Positions 1 to 10,210 of a stretch of 37,858 nt of DNA are shown here, one piece after another. The stretch comes from Pirellulaceae bacterium (lineage in GTDB: Bacteria; Planctomycetota; Planctomycetia; Pirellulales; Pirellulaceae): contig JAUXWY010000262.1 of the NCBI GenBank assembly GCA_030681235.1, forward strand, positions 1 to 37,858. The letters are read 5' to 3'. Position numbers and translations under genes: made by a program. The notes beneath the pieces were generated by a model, which was not told the origin of the DNA, ran no database searches, and saw only the letters and a program-made list of their open reading frames with translations. Positions within the stretch are counted from its first letter, which is position 1; each line of letters starts with the position of its first letter.

Positions 1-1
1 G

Positions 2-1165
2 CAGCCAACCCTGGCCAGTCGAGTGGAAACGCAACCACTCTTGCCGACGCCGACCCTGCAACCGGAGATTGCGCCGGTCACCGTAGATCAAGTCGCGGAA
101 GGCGGCGGCGGTTTATCCGGGCGCGAGGCCACCCGGCGCGCGGAATTAGTACAACAAGGCGGCGGCAACGAGCAGACTGAAATCGCAGTTGATATGGCGC
201 TGGAGTGGTTGGCGCTACAGCAATGGCCCGATGGAGGGTGGAGTTTCCGAAACCCTCCCAACCGTCAAGCTCGCAACGAAGGCAACTCCGCCAGTCGCAC
301 GGCTGCCACGGGTTTGGCGCTCTTGTGTTTCTTAGGTCGCGATCATAACCATGTCGACCCCAGCCAGTACCAAAAGGTGGTGCTGGATGGCTTGAACTTC
401 GTGTTGAAAACTTCGAAGAAGGGCGATCTGACACAGTTGACCGAACACTCCATGTACGGGCAAGGCATCGCGACTCTGGCTTTGGCCGAAGCCCTGGCCG
501 TTTCGGAAGATCCTCAATTGCGCGAGCCGGTCCAACAAGCGGTTGACTTTATTGTGGCCGCGCAGCATCCGTTGGGTGGTTGGCGGTACATGCCGGGGCA
601 GATGGGCGACATCAACATCACGGGCTGGCAATGGTTGGCACTGAAGACCGCTAAATTGGCTGGTGCCAAGGTGCCTGATGCAACGATGCAAAAAGCCAGT
701 AAGTTTATCGAGTCCCAGTCGGTTAGTCCCGGCGCGTATTTTACTTACCCGGGGCTGGATCCCACGGTCGCTCAACCCGTACCGACCGCCATTGGTGTGC
801 TGCTGCGGATGCATCAAGGTTGGAAGCCCAATCGAGATGAGATTCAGATGGGTGTGGGCTATTTGGCCGAGCAAAAAGTCTCGCCGGATCATATCTATTT
901 CAACTATTACACGACGATGGTCTTGTTCCATTTTGGCGGGCCGTTGTGGAAATTTTGGAATGAAGAAATCCGCGACTATTTGGTCAATACACAAAGCAAC
1001 GTGGGTCACGAACGAGGCAGTTGGTTTTTCCCGCATCCCAAGACCGCCAATGAAGGCGGGCGTTTGTACTGCACCGCGATGGCCACGTTGACGTTGGAAG
1101 TCTATTATCGCCACCTCCGCCTGTACGATTCCGCGATTCTAATTCGCGACTTCCCGCTCGAGTAA
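2..1165 (+). CDS. Prenyltransferase/squalene-oxidase repeat protein, 5' end outside window
   Basis: The reading frame is open to the window edge, so the true start lies upstream; a GTG at 23 is only an internal candidate. The visible part of about 387 residues has the alpha/alpha-toroid signature of terpenoid cyclases and prenyltransferases: QW-like segments such as LQQWPDGGWSF, a GGWRY segment and a C-terminal GSWFFP segment. Many planctomycete proteins of this family lack the catalytic DxDD or zinc ligands of true cyclases and have no assigned reaction. I see no DxDD in the part present, so a catalytic role is not claimed. The codon pattern is consistent throughout and the stop is clean. 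The next gene on this strand starts 347 bases downstream, so it is probably a separate transcript. Confidence 0.8.
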   Translation, partial: QPTLASRVETQPLLPTPTLQPEIAPVTVDQVAEGGGGLSGREATRRAELVQQGGGNEQTEIAVDMALEWLALQQWPDGGWSFRNPPNRQARNEGNSASRTAATGLALLCFLGRDHNHVDPSQYQKVVLDGLNFVLKTSKKGDLTQLTEHSMYGQGIATLALAEALAVSEDPQLREPVQQAVDFIVAAQHPLGGWRYMPGQMGDINITGWQWLALKTAKLAGAKVPDATMQKASKFIESQSVSPGAYFTYPGLDPTVAQPVPTAIGVLLRMHQGWKPNRDEIQMGVGYLAEQKVSPDHIYFNYYTTMVLFHFGGPLWKFWNEEIRDYLVNTQSNVGHERGSWFFPHPKTANEGGRLYCTAMATLTLEVYYRHLRLYDSAILIRDFPLE

Positions 1166-1512
1166 GCGCCAATTCCCCGCCTATCACAACTCGCCAAGAG
1201 TTTTCCCGCGTAGCGAAACTCGCCAAGAGTTTCGGCGGAGTTGATGTCAACGCCGGACCGCCTCAATGCCACGGTACCTCTACCCGCAACCTCAACGCCG
1301 GACCGCCGAAAGTCTGGGCGACTTTCGTTACAATAATCGTGCGACTTTCACGTCACCGTTCACTATGGCGACGTTATGAATTGCCGTGTGAGCATTGCTG
1401 CGTCCTGGTAATTCTTGAACGTTGCGGTTAAAAACGGAGGCCTGGCCAGGTTGTTGAACGTACCGACGCTGTGATTTTACAAAACTTCCTCCTCTGATCC
1501 ATTCTCTAATTC
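1166..1512. repeat. Intergenic region with three palindromic hairpins and a 16-bp direct repeat
   Basis: There is no gene here. At 1188-1202 is the hairpin AACTC-GCCAA-GAGTT. At 1214-1234 the same core recurs with an 8-bp stem (CGAAACTC-GCCAA-GAGTTTCG). TCAACGCCGGACCGCC occurs at 1247-1262 and again at 1292-1307. A third hairpin at 1307-1327 has stem CGAAAGTC/GACTTTCG and loop TGGGC. The AACTCGCCA core recurs near 25.2 kb. These look like dispersed REP-type elements; the first two could also end transcription of the upstream gene, although no T-run follows them. Confidence 0.7.
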
Positions 1513-4500
1513 ATGACACCATCATTCACAAACGACCCTTATCCGCAGATTTTAGAACAGTACGACTGCGGACAATACCAGTCCGCGTATCAGGTCGGAA
1601 TCGCGGCTTGGGGACCCATCGAGCAATGGCCCGGTATTGCGGGTCAAGTGATCGCGAGTCGGGTGGCGCATAACTTGGGTGGTCAGCGTTGGGGGCGTCT
1701 TTGCCAACTCCGACTCTGTAAAGAACATCCCGACCATCCGGAACTTCTGTTCTACAAGTACTTGCTGATGTTGTCGTACCAGGGGCCGTTGGAAGTTTGG
1801 CGGCAAATGGCTTATCAAGGTCTGCCCGACAACTTGAGTCCCAACGTCCACGCCGAACTGCTTTCACTTCGCGCGCAGGTCTTCACCGCACTACGCGATT
1901 TTTCAGCGGCCGAACGTGATGTCGAGCAGGCGCTCCGATTGGTGCCCGATCATGTGTGGGTCTTGGTCGAACGACACTCGGTTCTGGCCGCGATGGATCG
2001 TCGCGAAGAGGCCTTGACCGCCACCGCTCGCGCGCTGGAGGTTCGGCCCTATTATCGACCGGCCGTGCAGTTGCACGCGTATCAGTTGGTGCAGTTGAAT
2101 CGTGACCAAGAGGCCGAAGACCTGTTGCTCCGTGCCGCGAAACACAACCAGTCGGGCGATTTATGGAGCCAATTGGCGGCGCTTTATAGCGAGACTCGGC
2201 GCTTCGACTTGGTGGCTGAATGTTTGGACAAAGCCCAGTCTCTCTACTTGTTGTTGGATCGCGACAAGTCACTCCGACGATGGCTGGCCAGTCGCCGATC
2301 GGAGCTGGCTTATCGCCAAGGCGACTACGCCAAAGCGATTCGCTTGGCCGAACAAATCGATTCGCCCTACTATCGTTCGATCGTCAAGTCTTTGCGGGAA
2401 GCGATGGATCGACCCGCCGATGAAACTCGTGACGTATTGTTGGACGTCAAGTTCGTACGGCAAAATCATTTGACATGTGCGCCGGCGACGTTGACGGCCT
2501 TGGCCAACTATTGGGGCGATTCGGTTGATCACATCGAATTGGCGCATTCGATTTGTTATGACGGAACTCCGGCCCACGAAGAACGAAATTGGGCTGAAGA
2601 ACACGGCTTCGACGCGCGTGAATTCCGCGTGACCTGGGACAATGCTCGGCAATTGATCGATCGCGGCGTCCCCTTCACCTTGACCACGATTGGGCCACAG
2701 CTGGGACACTTGCAACCGGTCATCGGTTACGACAGTCGTCGCGGTGTTCTGTTGGTGCGTGACCCGGGCGAACGGCATCATATCGAATATCGTGGGCAAG
2801 AATTATTGGACCACTTTTCGACAACCGGCCCCCGTGGCATGACGCTAGTCCCGCAGTCCGAGACGAAACGGCTCGCAGGCTTGGAGCTAGAAGACGTCGC
2901 GTTCTACGACCAAATGCATCAACTGCATCGAGCCTTACACAAACACGATCGGCAAGCCGCTGCCGATTGCTTGCAGCAGTTGGAGTCACTGGATCCCAAC
3001 CATCGCTTGACGCTACACGCGCGAGCCAGTTTGGCCTTTTACGATCAAGATCGAGTTCGGCAACTGCGCGCCGTCGAAGCGCTGGCAGAACGGTTTCCCA
3101 AAGATGTCAATCAACAATTGGTTCGGTTGTCGCTCTTGCGGGAATTGGGACGCCGGACGGATTACTTGCAGCGGCTGCAAACGTTATGTGACGACAGCGA
3201 ATCGTTGGCAATCTATTGGCGGATGCTCGCGGGCGAGTTGCTGGACGACCAACGCAAGTTGCCCGAAGCCGAACGCTGGCTGCAACGTCTCTTGCGTGAA
3301 CAACAGTCGCCCGAAGACTTGCGTTTAGCCAGTCGCTACTATTGGCGAATGAACGACCGCGCGATGGCCGTCCAAGTGATGCGGTTTGCAGCATTGTCGG
3401 AACACTTGGACGAATCTTTGGCGAACGACTACTTCTCGTTGGCTCGGGCGGCCGGCGAGACTGAACCCGGACTGGAGTTTCTCCGCCAACGACACGAAAC
3501 GCTGGGGCGGCAGTCGGCAGGACCGACCTACAATTACGTCGCGGCCCTGGAAGCCTGTGATCAGCACGGCTTAGCCAATGAAGCCTTGCGCGAAAGCCTG
3601 GAATGGCGCCCGGACGACGGCGACGCCAAACTCAATGCGGCTCAGTTTTATATGGGCTGGGGGCGCCGCGACGAGGCCAAAGCGATGCTGATCGCGGCGG
3701 AGTCGATGACCAACCGAACTCGATGGCTGAACACCGCGGCTAGGTTTGCCATGATCTTCGAGGACATGGCCACGCAGGAAGCCCGGTATCGCGAGGCGCT
3801 CGCGCTGCAACCTTTGAACATGAACTTTGTGCACGCCCTGTGCGATACGATCTTTGATCGCCAAGGCAGTGAAGCAGCGATTGGATTTCTGGCCGACTAT
3901 TTGCATCAATTCCCCGAACATTATGAACTGCGACAGATCTGGATCGGATTATTGCGGCGGGAAGATCTCAGCGGTCGCTGGGTGGAAGAGTTGCAGCGAA
4001 TGTTGGAACTCCATCCCGACGATGCCTGGACCCTGCGGGAGATGGCGTCGGTGTTGCTGGACTTGCATCGCCCGGAACAAGCTTTGCCAAACGCCGAACA
4101 GGCCCTCGCGATTGAACCGCACGTGGCCGCATCGTGGAGCATGCGGGGGTTGGTTCGTGCCAAGTTGGGAATGCGTGAAGAAGCGGCAGCGGATTACGCG
4201 ATGTCGCTCCAGCAATCGATCGATTGGGAAGTCGCCTTTCTGGGCTGGATGGAAATCTGCGAAAGCCGTGAACAACGCCGGCATGTTTTGGAGTTTGTTC
4301 AACGAGAACTAAAGGCGCAAGTCGTCACCGGCGACTTGTTGTTGACATTGACGGATCACGTTCAGCCGACGTTGGATGATGCCGCGACACTGCAGCTGTT
4401 TCAAGAGATGCACCAAGCCCGCCCCGATCTGTTTCAAAGTTGGCTGGCGCTGATCGAAATCCTACGGCGACAAGACAAGCTGACCGAAGCCGCCGAACTC

Positions 4501-6576
4501 ATGCAGCAAGCAACCGACCGCTTCGCGCTGTTACCCCGCATTTGGTCCGATGCAGCCGTCTTGGCCGAGCAACAGGAAGACCCAGTTCGACAAATCGAAT
4601 GCCTCAAGCGGGCCCTCAGCATCAATCCACGCTGGCCCCAAGTGGTCTATCGACTGGCAATGGCCTATTACGAGCACGGACAAAAGGCCGAAGCGTTCGA
4701 ACTATTGCGGAGCACACTGGCCGAAGCACCGCGCGATACGTTACTGGGTTGCGGCTTGGCCGAGTTGTATTGGAAGGACCAGCAGTCGCAGTTGGCAATC
4801 GAAACGATGACCGCAGTCATTCGCCAACGACCGGCATTTGATTACGCGTGGGAGTGCTTGCAGGCGTGGGTAAATAAAGTCGAGCAGCCGGAGCTTGTCG
4901 CCAACGCCGCGCGGCAACTTTCGCAGGAACGGCCGCACGAAATTCAATCGTGGACGTTATTGGCTGACGTCCTGCCGCGAACCGAAGAAACTTGGCCGGA
5001 ACGTCACGAAGCGCTGCAACGCGCGTTGGCCATCAATCCGCTGTCGACCGATGCGCGGCGGCGATTAGCCCAATTGTACGCGGAGCAAGGCGAATTCGAA
5101 AAAGCGGTCGAAAGTTGCCAACCGGCGGCGGGCGAAACACCCAGCCGCGCCTTGCAGCTTTGTGAATTGGACTTGTTGGCCGATTATCGTTCGTTGCAAG
5201 ACGCGATCAAGCGGCTCAACATGATTTTGGTCGACGATCCTGATTCCGCATCGCTCTGGTATCGTTTGGCTGAATGGGCCGAGAAAGCCGGCGATTGGGA
5301 TTCGTATCGCCGGGCCACGGCGGAAATGGTTCGCACGGCACCCGGGAATCCGCTGAGTTGGGGCTATCATGCCGACTCGCTAACTCGTTTGGAAAATGTC
5401 GACGAAGCTCTCAAGTGCCTGGAAAAAGCGGTGCAGCTGGACCCAACGTACGATTATGGAGTGGCCTCGCTCAGCGAACTGTTGATGAAGCAAGAGAAGC
5501 CCGACCAGTTGCGGGCCACCTTGGAGCGAATTCGCGGGCGAGCCAATTCAGGCTTGGTCCGCTCGATCGACTTGATGTTGGCCCTGCGCGATAAAAACTT
5601 CGACACGGCTGAAACGATTTTTTGGCAACTGTTGGATGAACTATCGGACTCGACTTCAGATATCTATGCTCACAAAGCGTTGAACTACTTGATGGACGCC
5701 GAAGCAACTCCGTTGGCGATTCGACTTTTGGAGTCTCGCATGGAGACCGGACATCGCACGGTGGGACGACTGTGGGCCATCGCGCACGGGAAGCAAGCGC
5801 ACCGCTTGCTGGTACCGGCGTTGCGCGAACTGCAACAACGTCCAGCGACGGACGCGTGGTGGGGAGCCGCTGAGTTTTTGCTCCGCCACAACGAAGACCA
5901 TCAAAAAGACCGAGCAGGCGTTGACCTGATTCGCAACCGAGCGAGTGATTTGCGGAAAGATCCCGGCGCGTTTTGTGCGGCCGGTGGATTTTTGCTGGAT
6001 CGAGATTTTCCGAGATGGCAGAAGTTTTTCCGATCGCTGAGTTCGCTGCAAGCGCAAGGCTGTCGGCAATGGTTGCCCGGCTGGGAATCTTATGAGAACT
6101 TCACTGCCGATCATTGGTTTCAATTGGTGCGAATCGCGGCCTCGATGCACGACTGGACCCTGGTGCGTCAGATGTGCGAGCGATGTTTTGACGATCCGCG
6201 TTTATCACCCGACCAAGATACCGAACTGGTTCGGTTTTGGTACACGGTGTCGTTGATCGCCGCAGACGAATGGCCGTCGTCGCTGGAGCAAGTCGCGATG
6301 TTTCGCGACTTTGAAGTCGGTTCCTTTTACGAAACCTTGCGAGATTACTTACGGCAAACGGCCGAAGTATGTTTCACGATTGTTCAAGCGGAAGATCCAC
6401 GAAACGGTCGCAAAGCGTTCCAGCAGTGGTTGGCTCACTGGCGCAAAACGGCTCCCGAGAAAAAGTTCTGGCGAGTGCACGATGAAGTCGAACGAAGCCT
6501 CCGCCGCCTCCTCGGCAAACCCCTTCCCTTTTGGGCTTACCCCTACCGAGCCTTCCAACGCTGGTGGCATAGCTGA
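1513..6576 (+). CDS. Giant TPR protein with embedded C39-type cysteine peptidase domain
   Basis: The protein has 1687 residues. Residues 1-300 and about 450-1500 are helical tetratricopeptide-like repeats, with recurrent A-ALAL-P spacing (for example EQALRLVPD, EQALAIEPH, KRALSINPR, EKAVQLDPT). Between them, about residues 307-440, lies a papain-fold C39-like domain. Gln317 (oxyanion hole) and Cys322 sit in QNHLTCAPAT, His399 in GHLQPVIGYD and Asp417 in VRDP, so the catalytic set appears complete. There is no signal peptide or membrane segment, so a cytoplasmic place is inferred. C39 domains usually cut double-glycine leaders in bacteriocin exporters; no exporter or leader peptide is adjacent, so the substrate is unknown. 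The ATG at 1513 has no strong Shine-Dalgarno. The gene ends 12 bases from the convergent GH2 gene. Confidence 0.85.
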   Translation: MTPSFTNDPYPQILEQYDCGQYQSAYQVGIAAWGPIEQWPGIAGQVIASRVAHNLGGQRWGRLCQLRLCKEHPDHPELLFYKYLLMLSYQGPLEVWRQMAYQGLPDNLSPNVHAELLSLRAQVFTALRDFSAAERDVEQALRLVPDHVWVLVERHSVLAAMDRREEALTATARALEVRPYYRPAVQLHAYQLVQLNRDQEAEDLLLRAAKHNQSGDLWSQLAALYSETRRFDLVAECLDKAQSLYLLLDRDKSLRRWLASRRSELAYRQGDYAKAIRLAEQIDSPYYRSIVKSLREAMDRPADETRDVLLDVKFVRQNHLTCAPATLTALANYWGDSVDHIELAHSICYDGTPAHEERNWAEEHGFDAREFRVTWDNARQLIDRGVPFTLTTIGPQLGHLQPVIGYDSRRGVLLVRDPGERHHIEYRGQELLDHFSTTGPRGMTLVPQSETKRLAGLELEDVAFYDQMHQLHRALHKHDRQAAADCLQQLESLDPNHRLTLHARASLAFYDQDRVRQLRAVEALAERFPKDVNQQLVRLSLLRELGRRTDYLQRLQTLCDDSESLAIYWRMLAGELLDDQRKLPEAERWLQRLLREQQSPEDLRLASRYYWRMNDRAMAVQVMRFAALSEHLDESLANDYFSLARAAGETEPGLEFLRQRHETLGRQSAGPTYNYVAALEACDQHGLANEALRESLEWRPDDGDAKLNAAQFYMGWGRRDEAKAMLIAAESMTNRTRWLNTAARFAMIFEDMATQEARYREALALQPLNMNFVHALCDTIFDRQGSEAAIGFLADYLHQFPEHYELRQIWIGLLRREDLSGRWVEELQRMLELHPDDAWTLREMASVLLDLHRPEQALPNAEQALAIEPHVAASWSMRGLVRAKLGMREEAAADYAMSLQQSIDWEVAFLGWMEICESREQRRHVLEFVQRELKAQVVTGDLLLTLTDHVQPTLDDAATLQLFQEMHQARPDLFQSWLALIEILRRQDKLTEAAELMQQATDRFALLPRIWSDAAVLAEQQEDPVRQIECLKRALSINPRWPQVVYRLAMAYYEHGQKAEAFELLRSTLAEAPRDTLLGCGLAELYWKDQQSQLAIETMTAVIRQRPAFDYAWECLQAWVNKVEQPELVANAARQLSQERPHEIQSWTLLADVLPRTEETWPERHEALQRALAINPLSTDARRRLAQLYAEQGEFEKAVESCQPAAGETPSRALQLCELDLLADYRSLQDAIKRLNMILVDDPDSASLWYRLAEWAEKAGDWDSYRRATAEMVRTAPGNPLSWGYHADSLTRLENVDEALKCLEKAVQLDPTYDYGVASLSELLMKQEKPDQLRATLERIRGRANSGLVRSIDLMLALRDKNFDTAETIFWQLLDELSDSTSDIYAHKALNYLMDAEATPLAIRLLESRMETGHRTVGRLWAIAHGKQAHRLLVPALRELQQRPATDAWWGAAEFLLRHNEDHQKDRAGVDLIRNRASDLRKDPGAFCAAGGFLLDRDFPRWQKFFRSLSSLQAQGCRQWLPGWESYENFTADHWFQLVRIAASMHDWTLVRQMCERCFDDPRLSPDQDTELVRFWYTVSLIAADEWPSSLEQVAMFRDFEVGSFYETLRDYLRQTAEVCFTIVQAEDPRNGRKAFQQWLAHWRKTAPEKKFWRVHDEVERSLRRLLGKPLPFWAYPYRAFQRWWHS

Positions 6577-6601
6577 AGTTTGCGCATTTTATCGCTTCAG
6601 C
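6572..6601. terminator. Hairpin across convergent gene ends
   Basis: GCTGAAG (6572-6578) and CTTCAGC (6595-6601) form a perfect 7-bp inverted repeat that overlaps both stop codons of the convergent TPR and GH2 genes. Its position suggests a shared bidirectional terminator. The loop of 16 bases is long and A/T-rich rather than a classic tetraloop. Confidence 0.45.
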
Positions 6602-9600
6602 AACGGTTGCATTTCGGACCAGGGGGTGGTGCGGAGATAGATCGGACGAAAGATGCCGCCGGCGCCATACCAATCGTACACGGCAATGCGAATCTTCATC
6701 GTGTCGCCCGCTTGAATCGTGTCCGGCAAACGGTGACTGGTGCGAATTTCAAACGCGGTCTCTTTCGTTTCAACGACACCGGCTGATCCGACAAGTTGGC
6801 CGTCGACGAAGGCTTGATAGTGGTCATCCACGCCCGTGAAACACAGGTACAGCGGCTCCCCTTGCCACTCGGCGGGAACCTTGACGTCAGCCGCGTACCA
6901 GGCCCAACCGTCCAACTGCGGATAACCCTGCCCTTCCCAATGCGCATCGATGCGAATCGGTTGCCACGGCGAAGCTTCGGCTTCGTGGTTTATCCCAGCC
7001 TCAGCCCAACCCGCTTCAAATCCGATCCGATCCGGGTCCGGTCGCAAACGCCAATCGGCATTCACCAAATTGAGATCGCGACCGGTCAAGTCCTCCCTCA
7101 TTCGCAAACGCAAATCTTTACTCCAGGCTTTCGGCTTGAAGTCGTCTCGGAAGTGCTTGACAAGATCGAGCAGGAACTTCGGCCCCAATGCCGAGTTCTG
7201 CGGATCGTGATTGAGCAGAGAAACGATCAAGCGACCTTGGCCCACTTGCGCCTCCCACACCAAACCGTGAACTCGAACCTCTTTGATGTCGTGATTGTCC
7301 CATAAGGCCAACACGGGCGAACACTGCGTCCAATAGTCATACTGCGGCTGAACGGACCCAGCCAGATCAAAATGCTGCAAATCTCGCAGCGCGTTCTGAT
7401 ACACCGCTTGCTGCTGGCTGGACGAACCCAACAAGGGGTGGTCGAACAAGATCGGGCCACCGCGTAAAAACCAGTGTGCCTGAGTGGGGAGACTTTGTGA
7501 CTGGCCATCGGGCAACATCAACACTTTGGCCCCAGCCTCCAAACGTTCCCAAAGAGGCAAACTAAAACGACTGGCAATGATCACTTGATCATCGCCCTGC
7601 CCTGGTCCGTCTTGGACTTCTTCCAAACAGGTTTGCATGGAATCCTGCTTCAACCACGTGCGGGGTGCCGCAGCAAGAGTCGAATCGACAATGTACGGCG
7701 TACGCGAGCCCGGCTCCAGCGTTGGCGGTGGGACCAACCACAACGGCCATTCATTCTTGATCACCTGTTCTGACGACTCACCATCGCCCAGCGAATACGT
7801 TACCGTCGCCTGTAACGAAACCTCGGTCAATCGTTCGACTTCGGGAAACTTGAGCGGCAACGCCAAGTTCGGATGATCCTGTGAAGTGGCCGTTAGTTGC
7901 TCCGGCCTGTTTAATAACCACGATTCCTCGCCAGCGCTTAGAATCTGGAGCGACTCCGCTGAAACCAACTGCCAGCACAACGTGGCCTGTACTCCCGACT
8001 CGTTGCCGATTGGCAAGGACTGCGTGGTCGCGAATAGAAAATCAAGCTGGGCCGATTCACCGCTGAACCACGAGCGACGATCGTGTTCCGAACGCAGCAA
8101 CAACAGCGAAGGCCCCAGCGCAAACGAATCTTCGACATCCCACTCGGGAAACTTGTTCGTACCAAACGTATCCAATAAACCCATTGCCGCAAACGGAAAA
8201 TCGCGAATCACGCTCAGGACATACCCTCCCCACGGAACCTCACGACGATAGGTTTCGACTTGATACTTCCGCATCAAATACGCATAACGAATGGAATCCG
8301 GCTGCAACCGAGCCACCGTCTCCGGGCCCGCGACCTCGGCCAGTTCTTGTTCGAAACGTTGGGCCGCTTCCAAGAAACCAAAAGCCCAGAACGGACGAGT
8401 TTCCAACGGTCGCGGGGCTAGGTACTGCTGGCCAGCAAGTACCAAGGGGCCCAGGTCGGGCCAAGTATCCGCAGCGATGGCTTCCCCCAAGACCAGCGGC
8501 TTGGCTTGTCGATCTCGAATGAACTCACGCAACTGGTTCAGCGTCGTGACCCAAGTATGGTTGTTGCCATACGGATGATCGTCCCAGATGTCGCTGACTC
8601 GATTCCACGAGATCCAACTGCTGTCGTCTTCGACAATCGCGCCCGGCACCTGGCGATGGACCAAATCATAAAGATGTTGGATCACCTTCAACTCGGCAGA
8701 GGAACCCGTCTCGCAAGTCAAGCTGCGCAGAATCACGGAGGGGTGGTTGCGGTCGAAGTTGGAGAACTCCATATATTCGCGACTGAGGTCCGGCAAATTC
8801 GCTTCGATCAATTGAGCGTGCCAAGTGGGGTATTCGATCCAAGTCAAGATACCGCATTCGTCTGCCAATTCCAAATAACGCTTGGGTGGAATCCACAGAC
8901 AAAACTTCATCAGGTTGGCGCCCAAACGTTGAGCCGCTTGTAACTCGGCCAGCATGATGGATTCGTCCAGCGTTGGCGCCAAGGAAGTTGGCGTGTAGCC
9001 CCAATTCAACAAACCTTGAATGACGACCGGATCACCGTTGAGCAGCATCTGATGACCTTTAGTTTCGTACCGGCGAAAGCCCGTCCGAAACCAAGCCGTA
9101 TGGAACGGTTGCTCCACCGACTCGTCTGCCGACAACAACTCGACTTGAACTCCGTACAGCCAAGGCTCCGTCGGAGACCATGCCACTGCCTCAGGCAACG
9201 ACAATCGAGTTCGAAATCGGTCCTGAATGACTTGGTCCGCTGCAATGTTGAATTCAAAGGACTGGGCGGAGGCTGTTGGATGTTTTTTCCAAATCGGCAG
9301 CAACTCGTTCGAGTCACCGGAGGTCCGATGTTCGACCAATTGGTGAGGCGCCGAAACGGTGACGCGAAGCCGCTGGCCGTCATGCAACGGCTCGTGAAGC
9401 TTCAGATCGATTTCGAGTCCATGTCGACCATCGGCTGCGACGTCTCCCAACACCAGAGATTCGGAAGGCTCGATTCTCCGAGTTGGGCGTAGTTCAAGAC
9501 GCACCGGTTGCCAGATACCGCCAAAGTGGGGCAAGAACACGGGCAAGAAACCTTGGGTGTGATGACCGACGCGTTCGTCGACTTCGACTTCAAACACGTT

Positions 9601-10089
9601 GGGGCCTTCGTCGAGCCAGATTCCCTCCAGATCACAGCTCCACGGCGTCCATGGTCCCAAGTGAGTGCCGATCTCGCGCCCGTTGAGTCGGACCGTCGCT
9701 TGCGTGGCAACGCCATCGAAGACCAAAAACGCCGCGCAGGAACCCGATTGGGCTGTGTGCTGAGCTTTCCACTCCGTGATCTGTTGAGACGCTTGTGAAT
9801 CCAACGTCAGCGAATAAGTTCCTCGTCCGTCGAAATCCGTTCCCAGGAAGTCTTCCCAGGGAGCGGGAACGATCGCCGCTTGGGATGATACCTGATTCTC
9901 GCGGCGAAACTGCCATGGATCCATCCGCAGCGGATGGACCGGGAAACCTGACTCGGCCCGACCTGTCGCTGGCCAACCAGCGGCCGCTGGATCTTCGTTG
10001 ACCTGCGCCCCACATGAATCCTCAGCACTCCAACAACAAACGAGCCATATTGCGGCAAGTGTCAAATTTCGAATTGTACGCGTGGGCAC
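6589..10089 (-). CDS. Secreted glycoside hydrolase family 2 protein (beta-galactosidase/glucuronidase-like)
   Basis: This is a protein of about 1166 residues. I chose the GTG at 10089 because GGAG lies 10 bases upstream; a TTG at 10113 is the longer alternative. The N-terminus (MPTRTIRNLTLAAIWLVCCW) is a Sec-type signal. The order is the GH2 sugar-binding jelly roll, immunoglobulin-like domain and TIM barrel. The proposed acid/base is Glu460 in SLTCETG and the nucleophile Glu536 in LVLGEA, about 76 residues apart. A second carbohydrate-binding jelly roll is at the C-terminus (LYLCFTGVDDHYQAFVDG). It is likely an exported exo-glycosidase for polysaccharides; the exact sugar cannot be read from the sequence. 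The acid/base motif has Cys where most GH2 enzymes have Asn before Glu, which leaves some doubt about activity. Upstream on the same strand is a sugar-binding protein gene. Confidence 0.88.
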   Translation of the reverse strand: MPTRTIRNLTLAAIWLVCCWSAEDSCGAQVNEDPAAAGWPATGRAESGFPVHPLRMDPWQFRRENQVSSQAAIVPAPWEDFLGTDFDGRGTYSLTLDSQASQQITEWKAQHTAQSGSCAAFLVFDGVATQATVRLNGREIGTHLGPWTPWSCDLEGIWLDEGPNVFEVEVDERVGHHTQGFLPVFLPHFGGIWQPVRLELRPTRRIEPSESLVLGDVAADGRHGLEIDLKLHEPLHDGQRLRVTVSAPHQLVEHRTSGDSNELLPIWKKHPTASAQSFEFNIAADQVIQDRFRTRLSLPEAVAWSPTEPWLYGVQVELLSADESVEQPFHTAWFRTGFRRYETKGHQMLLNGDPVVIQGLLNWGYTPTSLAPTLDESIMLAELQAAQRLGANLMKFCLWIPPKRYLELADECGILTWIEYPTWHAQLIEANLPDLSREYMEFSNFDRNHPSVILRSLTCETGSSAELKVIQHLYDLVHRQVPGAIVEDDSSWISWNRVSDIWDDHPYGNNHTWVTTLNQLREFIRDRQAKPLVLGEAIAADTWPDLGPLVLAGQQYLAPRPLETRPFWAFGFLEAAQRFEQELAEVAGPETVARLQPDSIRYAYLMRKYQVETYRREVPWGGYVLSVIRDFPFAAMGLLDTFGTNKFPEWDVEDSFALGPSLLLLRSEHDRRSWFSGESAQLDFLFATTQSLPIGNESGVQATLCWQLVSAESLQILSAGEESWLLNRPEQLTATSQDHPNLALPLKFPEVERLTEVSLQATVTYSLGDGESSEQVIKNEWPLWLVPPPTLEPGSRTPYIVDSTLAAAPRTWLKQDSMQTCLEEVQDGPGQGDDQVIIASRFSLPLWERLEAGAKVLMLPDGQSQSLPTQAHWFLRGGPILFDHPLLGSSSQQQAVYQNALRDLQHFDLAGSVQPQYDYWTQCSPVLALWDNHDIKEVRVHGLVWEAQVGQGRLIVSLLNHDPQNSALGPKFLLDLVKHFRDDFKPKAWSKDLRLRMREDLTGRDLNLVNADWRLRPDPDRIGFEAGWAEAGINHEAEASPWQPIRIDAHWEGQGYPQLDGWAWYAADVKVPAEWQGEPLYLCFTGVDDHYQAFVDGQLVGSAGVVETKETAFEIRTSHRLPDTIQAGDTMKIRIAVYDWYGAGGIFRPIYLRTTPWSEMQPLLKR

Positions 10090-10176
10090 GTGGGTCTCGC
10101 TCCTAGCTAACAAACTGATTCACCCACGAGACGAGCTCGTGGGGGTCTGCGGGGTTGGCAACCGGGGGAACGCTAG

Positions 10177-10210
10177 TCTGACGAGCCATCAAGTCTAACG
10201 AGCCATCAAG
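10177..10210. repeat. 17-bp tandem duplication at a stop codon
   Basis: TCTGACGAGCCATCAAG (10177-10193) is followed directly by TCTAACGAGCCATCAAG (10194-10210), with 16 of 17 bases identical. The second unit encodes the last residues and the TAG stop of the leftward sugar-binding protein gene. The first unit has CAG at the stop position. Confidence 0.85.
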
